Source: Pseudomonadota bacterium
Lineage (GTDB): Bacteria > Pseudomonadota > Alphaproteobacteria > Rhizobiales > Hyphomicrobiaceae
Assembly: GCA_021813195.1 (NCBI GenBank)
Contig: JAKALI010000303.1
Coordinates: 1-5,713, forward strand
DNA: 5,713 nucleotides
Direction: 5' to 3'
In this document: positions 1 through 5,549 of the stretch, in pieces
Layout: every line of letters starts with the position of its first letter
Position numbering within the stretch: position 1 is the first letter of the stretch
Notes under the pieces: model-generated
What the model was told of the DNA's origin: nothing
The model's input: only the letters and a program-made list of their open reading frames with translations
The model's database searches: none
Program-made: the position numbers and the translations under genes

Positions 1-1
1 G

Positions 2-2572
2 CTGTTCGACGAGGTCAGCAGCGGGCGCACGCGCTACCTGCCGAGCACGCTGGCGACATTGGCCCAGCAATATTACGGTATCAATTTGGCGGTGGTAGGA
101 TGGATCGCTGCGATTGCAGCCGTCCCCGCTGCAATGGCTTGGGCGGCGATCTCGGTCGAAAATGCGCTAGACGCAGTTGATCGAAAATTGATCGCCTCCG
201 GCTACGCCGCCGGCGTCACCCGAGACCAAATTCGCGGCATTGCGAACTCCGTTTCCGCCACGTCGAATCTTTCTATCCGTGGTGGCTTAGATATCGCCAC
301 GATATTGGCGGCGCAGGGAGTCGTTCAAGGGCCGCAGCTTAGCGCAGCCACGATAGCGGCACATGGATATGGCGTCGCAGCCGGACTGAAGGATGAAAAG
401 GCCGCTGAAGCATTCGCAAAACTTTTGGAAGACCCGGCGAAGGGCGCGGAGGCGCTCGCTAAGCAGTTCAATCTGCTCTCGCCAGAGGTCGTTCGCCATA
501 TCCAAGACCTAGAGATACAAGGCCGCTCCCAAGAGGCGCAGAATATCATCATTCAGGCCGTCACAAAGCGGTTCGGGACGCTCGAGGATAAAAGTTGGTC
601 TCTCGCCAAGGCCTTTGACGGTGCGATCAAACATCTTTCCAACTTCTGGTTCGATACTGGCGGCGTATTTTCTGGGACGAAGGAAACCGACGCACAGCGT
701 CTTGCGGGTATGAAGACTGAGCTTGCCACGGCACGCTCAGAGGTGAAGTCAAACGGTCCAAGTGGCGCGTGGGATCCACTTCTGGCCAGATATTATAACG
801 AAGTGCAGGAACTTCCCGCAAAAATTGCTGACCTGGAAAAGAAGATGGGAGACGCCGCAGCAAAAGCGGCGCATGGGGCGGCGAGCAAGCAGCGAAACGA
901 CGCCGTTTCCGCCTTCAACGATATGATCGACCAATACGATCCATATCCTAAACAACTCAGGTTACTGCAAGATAACAAAGACAAGATTGATCGAGATTTC
1001 GCCAAGGGCTACATCACGGCTGCGCAACATGCTCATGGGCTTTTGGTCATCGGCCAACAGACTGCGCGCGTTCATCAAGAACAGTTGAACGCGGTTCGGA
1101 AGCTCAGCGAAGCCTATCGCAGAGTTCACGAGACCTACGATGGCTACCTCGCCAGCCTTGAGGAAGGCACGCGCCAGGCCGGTCTAAGCGCTGCGGCGCG
1201 CGAGCGCGAGACGGCCGTCATCAAGGCGGCGCAAGCGGCCCAGAAGGAGCACGACGTCCCCGAACGCGATCTCGTGAAGACCTACGATGATGCGACCGCG
1301 GCGCTCAAGCGCTATGGCCACAGCGCCCAAGAGGTCGTCGACGAGGTCAACCGCCAGATGGCGGCGGCCGCCGGCGCGCAGCTGCGCCAGCAGGCCGCCG
1401 TCCTTCTGGCCGGGCTCAATTCCGGGCCCTATATGCGCTCTCTGGCCGAGGAATTGGCAAAGCGCGAGGCCGAGAACGGCGGACCGCTCGACCAGAAGAC
1501 GCGCCAGCAGGTGACTGCGGTGTGGAACCTGCAAAACGCCATGGCGTACCAGAGTATCCGCGAAGACATGCAGCAGCAGGTCGACCTCGGCCTCGCTTAC
1601 GGCGATGGCCTGAAGGAAAACGAGTTTCTGCTGAGTGCGATCGCGAAAACCCACAAGCAGATCAGCCAAGCCCAGCTAGACGGGCTGCGCAGCCTCTATG
1701 AGCAGAACAAGACCTATGCCGATCAACGGAAGATCCTCGACGGCATCCACGGCAGCCTGGACAGCTTCTTCAACAAGGCCATTGGTGGAAAACTCGACTT
1801 CAAGTCGCTCGCCCTAGGCATCCTGAACCCGGTTCGCTCGAAGATGTCGGGCGACATGGCCGATTGGGTCATGAGCGGCCTGTTTCCGCAGCCCAAGGTC
1901 ATGGCAACCGGCGGCGGTGTGCTCGTGCCGCAAGGGGCGCATAGCGCTGGTGGGCTGCTCGGGTCGCTGTTCGGCGCCGGCGGCGGGACACCAGGCCTGA
2001 CGCCAAACAACCCGCTCTACGTCCAAATTGCGGGTGTGGGCAGCGTTCCCGGCAGCCTTGGGAACCTTGGGGCAGCCGCCAGCAGCAACGGCGGCGCGCT
2101 CGGCTCTGGCGGCCTGCTTGGGATGTTCGGCAAGGGCGGCCTATTCGGGTCCGGCGGCTTCTTCTCCAACCTGTTCAACGGTGGCGGCGGCGCCGGAACC
2201 ACCTCGAGCTGGCTCCTGAGCGCGTTCTCAGGCTTCTTCGCTGATGGCGGCCTCATCCCGGCGGGCCAGTGGGGCATCGCCGGTGAGAACGGCCCGGAGC
2301 CGGTATTCGGGGGCTCTACGGGCGTCTCGGTGGTGCCGTATTCGACACCGAGCGCCATCTCGAACCCGGTGTCGAACGACAACCGGATGAGCCATAGCGT
2401 AACCGTCAACATCGACGCGCGCGGCGCCACGCCGGGCATGGAGCAGAAAATCAGCCAGATCATCGATGCCAAGCTGGTGCCGGCTATGCAGCATACATAT
2501 CGGCGAAGCGTGACTGACGCAGTGCAAGCCGTATCAGCCCGTACTTTCGCCACCGGTAAGGGGACGCTATGA
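2..2572 (+). CDS. Phage tail length tape measure protein, 5'-truncated by the window edge
   Basis: The frame is open from the first complete codon, so the gene begins upstream; 856 residues are visible. The tape measure protein sets tail length in long-tailed phages and forms the core around which tail tube protein assembles. Numbering from position 2, residues 1-19 (LFDEVSSGRTRYLPSTLA...) match the N-terminal core typical of the prophage tail tape measure family (lambda gpH-like). A hydrophobic segment follows at about 27-50. Long, mostly helical, Ala/Gln/Glu/Lys-rich stretches run to about residue 620. From about 634 to 745 the chain is Gly/Leu/Phe-rich with degenerate GGLLGxLFGxGG units. 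The C-terminal hallmark FADGG (746-750) and GENGPE (761-766) come next, then a final helical segment. The TGA overlaps the next ATG. Base composition rises sharply in GC near nucleotide 1140. The family call is from recognised motifs; a TTG at 59 is not a credible start because the homology extends upstream. Confidence 0.9.
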   Translation: MFDEVSSGRTRYLPSTLATLAQQYYGINLAVVGWIAAIAAVPAAMAWAAISVENALDAVDRKLIASGYAAGVTRDQIRGIANSVSATSNLSIRGGLDIATILAAQGVVQGPQLSAATIAAHGYGVAAGLKDEKAAEAFAKLLEDPAKGAEALAKQFNLLSPEVVRHIQDLEIQGRSQEAQNIIIQAVTKRFGTLEDKSWSLAKAFDGAIKHLSNFWFDTGGVFSGTKETDAQRLAGMKTELATARSEVKSNGPSGAWDPLLARYYNEVQELPAKIADLEKKMGDAAAKAAHGAASKQRNDAVSAFNDMIDQYDPYPKQLRLLQDNKDKIDRDFAKGYITAAQHAHGLLVIGQQTARVHQEQLNAVRKLSEAYRRVHETYDGYLASLEEGTRQAGLSAAARERETAVIKAAQAAQKEHDVPERDLVKTYDDATAALKRYGHSAQEVVDEVNRQMAAAAGAQLRQQAAVLLAGLNSGPYMRSLAEELAKREAENGGPLDQKTRQQVTAVWNLQNAMAYQSIREDMQQQVDLGLAYGDGLKENEFLLSAIAKTHKQISQAQLDGLRSLYEQNKTYADQRKILDGIHGSLDSFFNKAIGGKLDFKSLALGILNPVRSKMSGDMADWVMSGLFPQPKVMATGGGVLVPQGAHSAGGLLGSLFGAGGGTPGLTPNNPLYVQIAGVGSVPGSLGNLGAAASSNGGALGSGGLLGMFGKGGLFGSGGFFSNLFNGGGGAGTTSSWLLSAFSGFFADGGLIPAGQWGIAGENGPEPVFGGSTGVSVVPYSTPSAISNPVSNDNRMSHSVTVNIDARGATPGMEQKISQIIDAKLVPAMQHTYRRSVTDAVQAVSARTFATGKGTL

Positions 2573-2820
2573 ATCGAGCAGCAAAGCTTTCGCGGGATGA
2601 CGCAGCCCGCGCGATCGCGCGCATCGCATTTGTCACGGCGCTGGCGCTCGAAGCCGCGGGCGTTTTGAGCAAGGAAGCCTTCGCCCACTGCATCCGAAAG
2701 TCAGCGGCGCCGGATGACGGTCCATATTGCCGCGAGCTGCTCTCGTCGCTGGCCACCTGCCTCGAAATCGCGCCAAGCAATCCCATGATGGGCGGCGATC
2801 CAGGCCCCAAGGCGGCCTGA
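2569..2820 (+). CDS. Small phage protein of unknown function, translationally coupled to the tape measure gene
   Basis: An 83-residue protein that I do not recognise. The ATG lies in an ATGA overlap with the tape measure stop, and AAGGGG at 2558-2563 is a good ribosome binding site five bases upstream, so the start is well supported. Residues about 8-40 are Ala-rich and helical (DDAARAIARIAFVTALALEA); two cysteines occur at about 41 and 54 and a third near 64; the C-terminus is Gly/Pro-rich. The hydrophobic run is too short and interrupted for a confident membrane segment. Position directly after the tape measure gene suggests a tail assembly or tail tip accessory protein, but it does not resemble lambda gpM, which would follow in lambda. 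A function in tail morphogenesis is inferred from location only. Confidence 0.7.
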   Translation: MNRAAKLSRDDAARAIARIAFVTALALEAAGVLSKEAFAHCIRKSAAPDDGPYCRELLSSLATCLEIAPSNPMMGGDPGPKAA

Positions 2821-2824
2821 CGCC

Positions 2825-2890
2825 ATGATCCGCCTGCGCCTATTCCTCGTGATTCTGGCGCTGGCGCGGTTCGCTGCAGCGCTTGGCTAA
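2825..2890 (+). CDS. Possible 21-residue hydrophobic peptide
   Basis: An ATG four bases after the preceding stop opens a 21-codon frame ending in TAA: MIRLRLFLVILALARFAAAL plus one Gly. It has two N-terminal arginines followed by a hydrophobic stretch long enough to insert in or lie on a membrane. The only Shine-Dalgarno-like sequence, AAGG at 2809-2812, is weak and rather far (12 bases). Its last three bases overlap the end of the convergent regulator gene. It may be a genuine small membrane peptide, the stump of a truncated phage gene at a rearrangement point, or chance. Confidence 0.25.
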   Translation: MIRLRLFLVILALARFAAALG

Positions 2891-3063
2891 CGCTTTGATT
2901 TGGCCTTCGGTTTTGAAGCCTCAAGGCCCCTTCGAATCAATTCTCGGATTGCCGCTGCTTCAGTGGGGAAACGCTCGGAATATCGAAATTCCTCGATCCG
3001 AGCTTTTAGCGTCTCGTCGAGCTGAAGTAAGCGCTTGTGCGGGTGGGTCGATTCCTTCGGCAT
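2887..3063 (-). CDS. Ribbon-helix-helix (Arc/CopG-like) DNA-binding regulator
   Basis: A 58-residue protein with the RHH fold pattern: basic N-terminus, a beta strand at residues 11-16 (RLLQLD), helix A from about 17 to 28 (ETLKARIEEFRY), a turn at 29-33, and helix B at 34-48 ending in the typical ELIRRGLE. A Lys/Arg-rich tail follows (KPKAKSKR). Such proteins dimerise, place the paired strands in the major groove, and often repress their own promoter. The frame stays open upstream to 3423, but the ATG at 3063 is preferred: homology begins there, and the upstream translation runs across the promoter region and is antisense to the neighbouring gene. There is no Shine-Dalgarno site; the predicted transcription start falls at or next to the ATG, which suggests a leaderless message. 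It is divergent from the gene at 3172, its likely co-regulated target. It could also act as an antitoxin-type RHH, but no partner toxin is beside it. Confidence 0.8.
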   Translation of the reverse strand: MPKESTHPHKRLLQLDETLKARIEEFRYSERFPTEAAAIRELIRRGLEASKPKAKSKR

Positions 3064-3069
3064 ATAGAG

Positions 3070-3098
3070 GATATATCCAGTATCTCTTATATTGACAA
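3070..3098 (-). promoter_or_regulatory. Promoter of the RHH regulator gene
   Basis: Read on the minus strand: -35 TTGTCA (3098-3093), 17-base spacer, -10 TATATC (3075-3070). Six bases separate the -10 from the A of the ATG at 3063, so the expected start of transcription is at or within a base or so of the start codon. Pattern-based; no experimental support. Confidence 0.5.
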
Positions 3099-3119
3099 TA
3101 GCGATATAGGCAGTATATC
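3092..3119 (+). promoter_or_regulatory. Promoter of the 187-residue unknown gene
   Basis: A consensus -35 TTGACA (3092-3097), 16-base spacer and TATATC (3114-3119) as -10 predict a transcript starting near 3126 with a leader of about 45 bases. The -35 box overlaps that of the minus-strand promoter by five bases, so the two polymerases would compete for this stretch. Confidence 0.5.
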
Positions 3120-3171
3120 CAATATACCGTTGTCCCGTGATCAGGCGGGGCGGAATGATGAGGAGAGAGAC

Positions 3172-3735
3172 ATGACGAACGATTGTGGCGTGATCTCGTT
3201 GGCTGGTAGCGGCGAGCGTCGGGCCCAACCTGGCGAGGTCGACGGTTTGAAGGAATTGGAAGAGCGGCCGGCGAGTGCGATCCAAGACGCCGACGCGGCC
3301 AAGGCCTATGATATCGCGTCCGACATGGAAGACGGGTTTGGTAAGCTCGAGGGCGCAAGCCAAGCGATTCTGTGCATCGCGAACGGCAACGGGATCGAAG
3401 AAGGCGTAGGGAGCGCTCTTCATGTATTGGGCGAATTGATCAAAGAACTAACCCACGAACTCGACGAGCAGCATGCGGCAATCTGCCGTCATACCTGGGC
3501 CTACCGCTACGGCTACGCCGAGACAACTTCATGCACGCCGACATCGGACAAGGAGCCTGAGTGGCCGAAGGAGACGCTCGACGCGATGCAAAAGTTCATC
3601 GACGAGCGGCGCGCTGGGCAAATCGTCGCCAAGGCAAAAGCGGTGGGCGCCGTGCGGCTATCGGGTGCCGCGGCGGCGGCCAGGAAGCCGCGGGGGCAGC
3701 TCCACGCGGCTGGCAAGAGCCGCAGGGTCGCATGA
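3172..3735 (+). CDS. Hypothetical protein, acidic helical middle and basic Ala-rich tail
   Basis: A 187-residue protein I do not recognise. The ATG at 3172 is chosen because AGGAG at 3161-3165 lies six bases upstream and the predicted promoter ends at 3119; the frame is open further up to 3037, but that would read through the promoter. Residues 1-40 look unstructured. Residues about 43-105 form a predicted pair of amphipathic helices (AKAYDIASDMEDGFGKLEGA, then GSALHVLGELIKELTHELDE). HxxxCRHTWAYRYGY (101-115) is rich in His, Cys and aromatics. After a Ser/Thr/Pro linker there is a helix at 131-150, then a strongly basic Ala/Lys/Arg tail (151-187) that could bind nucleic acid. No signal peptide or membrane segment is seen. 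It is divergent from the RHH regulator and probably repressed by it. A terminator follows 27 bases after the stop. Confidence 0.7.
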   Translation: MTNDCGVISLAGSGERRAQPGEVDGLKELEERPASAIQDADAAKAYDIASDMEDGFGKLEGASQAILCIANGNGIEEGVGSALHVLGELIKELTHELDEQHAAICRHTWAYRYGYAETTSCTPTSDKEPEWPKETLDAMQKFIDERRAGQIVAKAKAVGAVRLSGAAAAARKPRGQLHAAGKSRRVA

Positions 3736-3762
3736 GATCAAGTCCTGTGGCGAAGCTGGTGA

Positions 3763-3786
3763 GGGCCCGGGAAACCGGGCCCTTTT
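3763..3786 (+). terminator. Rho-independent terminator after the 187-residue gene
   Basis: A perfect 8-bp GC stem, GGGCCCGG (3763-3770) with CCGGGCCC (3775-3782), closes a GAAA tetraloop and is followed by TTTTCTGTTGT. It isolates the upstream gene from the toxin-antitoxin block. Confidence 0.9.
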
Positions 3787-3840
3787 CTGTTGTGCTGGCT
3801 TATGTGCGCTGGCGCGGGCACGATGATCCCCGTCAGAGCA

Positions 3841-3879
3841 TGTAAGCGGATTCTTGACATTGTCAGCAATAGGCTTACA
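3841..3879. repeat. Inverted repeat flanking the higBA promoter, candidate operator
   Basis: TGTAAGC (3841-3847) and GCTTACA (3873-3879) are exact reverse complements, with centres 32 bp apart (about three helical turns). The left arm sits just upstream of the -35 and the right arm overlaps the -10. Between them, TGACA-T-TGTCA (3855-3865) is a second perfect palindrome overlapping the -35. Either could be the site through which the HTH antitoxin represses its operon; this is inferred from position and symmetry. Confidence 0.5.
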
Positions 3880-3881
3880 GT
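3854..3881 (+). promoter_or_regulatory. Promoter of the toxin-antitoxin operon
   Basis: A consensus -35 TTGACA (3854-3859) is followed after 16 bases by TACAGT (3876-3881), four of six matching the -10 consensus. Transcription would start near 3888, that is at the toxin ATG, leaving little or no leader; no Shine-Dalgarno site is visible before that ATG, so toxin translation may be leaderless or weak. Confidence 0.5.
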
Positions 3882-3887
3882 CGGCTC

Positions 3888-4166
3888 ATGATCAAGACCT
3901 TTCGCAGTAAAGCGCTTTCCGACTTATGGGCGAAGGGGCGATCAGCGAAACTGGACAAACGGCTGGCCGAGCGCGTGCTGCGCAGGCTCGATCGTCTGGA
4001 CGCGGCTATAAAGCCAGAAGAAATGAACCTGCCGGGCTTCGATTTTCATGCGCTACGAGGGCATAGGCCAACCCGCTATACGGTCCATGTGAACGGGCCA
4101 TGGTGCATCACTTTCGAATTCGAGGGCGGAGACGCCTACCGTGTGGACCTGGAGCAGTATCATTGA
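3888..4166 (+). CDS. higB: HigB-type toxin of the RelE superfamily (predicted ribosome-dependent mRNA endonuclease)
   Basis: A 92-residue protein, the usual HigB length. The family pattern runs throughout: IKTFRSKAL at the N-terminus, a basic helical hairpin at about 18-40, NLPG (47-50), FHALRGHR (53-60), VNGPWCITFEFEGGDAY (68-84) and a C-terminal EQYH (89-92). HigB toxins cut mRNA in the ribosomal A site; from memory the characterised Proteus HigB uses His54, Asp90, Tyr91 and His92. Here His54, Tyr91 and His92 are present, but position 90 is Gln, and the usual Arg of the WRI motif is Cys73, so activity may be altered. Toxin-first order with the antitoxin 11 bases downstream is typical of higBA. 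The ATG at 3888 fits both homology and the promoter. The module is an accessory, probably mobile-element-borne, addiction system. Confidence 0.92.
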   Translation: MIKTFRSKALSDLWAKGRSAKLDKRLAERVLRRLDRLDAAIKPEEMNLPGFDFHALRGHRPTRYTVHVNGPWCITFEFEGGDAYRVDLEQYH

Positions 4167-4177
4167 TGGAGGCCGAC

Positions 4178-4489
4178 ATGACCGACTATGCCGCCAAGCG
4201 CGATCCGAAGCGGTGCCCGACGCATCCGGGCGAATTGCTCCGCGAAGACATCCTGCCGGCTCTCGATCTGACCAAGGTCGAGATCGCCGACATGCTGGGC
4301 ATCTCCCGCCAGCACCTCTATGACATCCTGAATACCCATAAGCCGGTTTCTCCGGCGGTTGCGGCCCGCTTGGGCAAGCTTTTTGGCGACGGTGCCGCGA
4401 TCTGGCTGCGGATGCAGGCCAATTACGACGCTTGGCAGGCCGAGCATACGGTGGACGTCAGCGGGATTCGGACGATCAAGGCAGCCTGA
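4178..4489 (+). CDS. higA: HigA-family antitoxin, XRE-type HTH
   Basis: A 103-residue protein with the HigA signature: HPGELLREDILPAL (16-29), an HTH at about 32-53 (helix TKVEIADML, turn GIS, recognition helix RQHLYDIL), KPVSPAVAARLGKLFG (55-70) and the family's AAIWLRMQANYDAWQAE (73-89). It should bind and neutralise HigB and repress the operon through the HTH. The ATG at 4178 is preferred because TGGAGG (4167-4172) is five bases upstream; an ATG at 4166 overlaps the toxin stop and would add four residues but has no clear binding site. The strong ribosome site here against none at the toxin ATG would favour antitoxin excess. Confidence 0.92.
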   Translation: MTDYAAKRDPKRCPTHPGELLREDILPALDLTKVEIADMLGISRQHLYDILNTHKPVSPAVAARLGKLFGDGAAIWLRMQANYDAWQAEHTVDVSGIRTIKAA

Positions 4490-4517
4490 GGGAGGCGCGC
4501 CGGTCCCGGTCATCGGA

Positions 4518-4533
4518 GGGCCGCTGTCGGCCC
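4518..4533 (+). other. Short GC hairpin between higA and the nuclease-like gene
   Basis: GGGCCG (4518-4523) and CGGCCC (4528-4533) pair perfectly around a CTGT loop. There is no U-tract, so it is not a standard terminator; it could slow polymerase, protect an mRNA end or be chance in GC-rich DNA. Confidence 0.25.
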
Positions 4534-4559
4534 AGCTCGTGGCCGCAGGCGGGGGGAAC

Positions 4560-5469
4560 ATGGAATCCAACGACTTCGCCTCTCTGGCATCCTATCGGCG
4601 GTGCACCGAACGCATCTGCGCCGCGTGGCCAACCTTCAGGGCCGCGCACGCTGATCGGCTTCGGCACGGTGGCGAGGCTGAGAAGATCGCTGAGGCCATC
4701 GTCGAGGATCTGTTCACCCAGGTGCTCGACTGGGACAAGGGCGATCTGATGTACCAGGTCGGCTATGCCGACATCGTGGTCAGCCGCAACCTCGCGAAAT
4801 ACCTTGTCATCGAGGCCAAGCGGCCCGGCACGCTCTTGCCCGGCAGGCGAGCGCTCGAGGCGGCCGTGGCGCAGGCCCGGCGCTACGCGGGCGAGCAGAA
4901 GATTCGCTCGGTGGCAGCCAGCGACGGCCGGTTTCTCTACGCTGCGGATATCGCGGACGGCGGCCTGGCCGATCGGGTACTGATTGATCTGGCCGCGCCT
5001 GAGCCTCCGCTGGGGCTGTGGTGGCTGAGCGTTCACGGCATCTATCGGCCATGCGATGCGCCAGCGGTGAGCGTTCCTATCGTTCCTGAGGCACAGCCGT
5101 GCGCGGTGGCGCCGGCTGGACGCGACGGCGCCCTGCTTCACCCGAAATACAAGCTACCGGCGGAATGCTTTGCCTATGGTGCCGGACGCGAGCCGGCCGG
5201 GGACTTGGAAGCTGCCCTATCGACTGGCGGCCGGTCAGATAGACGCCAAGCGGCTCCCGAAGGCGATCCAGGCCATCCTGAGCAACTACCGCGGAGCCAA
5301 GGTGAGCGGCATCCCTGAGGCCGACATGCCCGGCATCCTGACGCGCCTCGCCGAGGCCGCTGATGCCGAAGGCCATATGCCGCCCAAGGCGATCAGCCCG
5401 GCGCCGATCTACCTGCAACTCGCGCTCGTGTTGGAGCAGCTGGGCACCGGTGGCCGAAAAGGCGCTTGA
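4560..5469 (+). pseudogene. PD-(D/E)XK nuclease-like protein (HsdR N-terminal style), disrupted by a one-base frameshift
   Basis: The ATG at 4560 follows GGGGGGAAC. The frame from 4560 has an HsdR-like nuclease core: helix EKIAEAIVEDLF (41-52), GYADIVV with Asp71, LVIEAKRPG with Glu85 and Lys87, and QARRY (Gln105-Tyr109), matching the QxxxY motif known from type I restriction HsdR nucleases. After KYKLPAECFAY (196-206) the frame turns to low-quality sequence and stops at 5318 (252 residues). The continuation TWKLPYRLAAG...LPKAIQAILSNYRGAKVSGI is in the +1 frame from about 5179 to the stop at 5469. Removing one G from 5178-5179 restores a continuous 302-residue protein. The catalytic half is intact, so a truncated product could still fold. 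The C-terminal domain is one I associate with uncharacterised nuclease-like proteins but cannot name. Alternatives are a sequencing error or, less likely, programmed frameshifting. It may be co-transcribed with higBA (70-bp gap), which suggests a defence-type cargo. Confidence 0.75.
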
Positions 5470-5492
5470 GTCCCCACCGAGTCACCAAGCTC

Positions 5493-5514
5493 AAAATTCC
5501 GCCTTTTCAGCGGA
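5493..5514 (-). terminator. Probable terminator of the tRNA-Cys transcript
   Basis: On the minus strand TCCGC (5514-5510) pairs with GCGGA (5502-5498) around a seven-base loop and is followed by ATTTTG. The stem is short, but it lies 36 bases beyond the tRNA 3' end where a terminator is expected. Read on the plus strand it lacks a U-tract, so it does not serve the nuclease-like gene. Confidence 0.4.
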
Positions 5515-5549
5515 GTGCAAAATCGCCAGTAAGTAGTTGATTTAATTGC

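Larger units (their letters stand above)
3069..3125. repeat. Candidate operator array between divergent genes
   Basis: Three elements are visible. GGATATATCC (3069-3078) is a perfect 10-bp palindrome over the minus-strand -10. TATTG-A-CAATA (3090-3100) is a perfect 11-bp palindrome over both -35 boxes. TATATCCAGTAT (3072-3083) recurs as TATATCCAATAT (3114-3125), 11 of 12 matching, 42 bp apart, or about four helical turns. GATATA also occurs at 3103-3108. RHH proteins commonly bind short repeated half-sites, so autoregulation by the adjacent regulator is the natural inference. The AT-rich composition raises the chance background. Confidence 0.45.

Noticed and set aside
1184..1669. 161-codon open frame on the minus strand
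   Set aside because: It lies entirely inside the tape measure gene in the high-GC part and has the Leu/Arg-rich composition of an antisense shadow.
2017..2688. 223-codon open frame on the minus strand
   Set aside because: It is antisense to the tape measure C-terminus and the next gene, Pro/Arg-rich in the manner of a mirror frame in GC-rich DNA, and has no recognisable domain.
2802..2818. AGGCC/GGCCT stem at the end of the 83-residue gene
   Set aside because: Short stem inside coding sequence with no following T run.
3064..3423. N-terminal extension of the RHH frame up to 3423
   Set aside because: The extension crosses the divergent promoter region and the coding part of the opposite gene; RHH homology starts at the ATG at 3063.
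3732..3845. 37-codon frame starting in an ATGA overlap with the 187-residue gene
   Set aside because: It reads through the strong terminator hairpin and has no domain; the overlap is likely coincidental.
4476..5141. 221-codon open frame on the minus strand
   Set aside because: It is antisense to the nuclease-like gene, whose sense strand carries clear catalytic motifs.
5172..5185. Programmed ribosomal frameshift in the nuclease-like gene
   Set aside because: No slippery heptamer or long homopolymer is present at the junction; an indel mutation or sequencing error is simpler.
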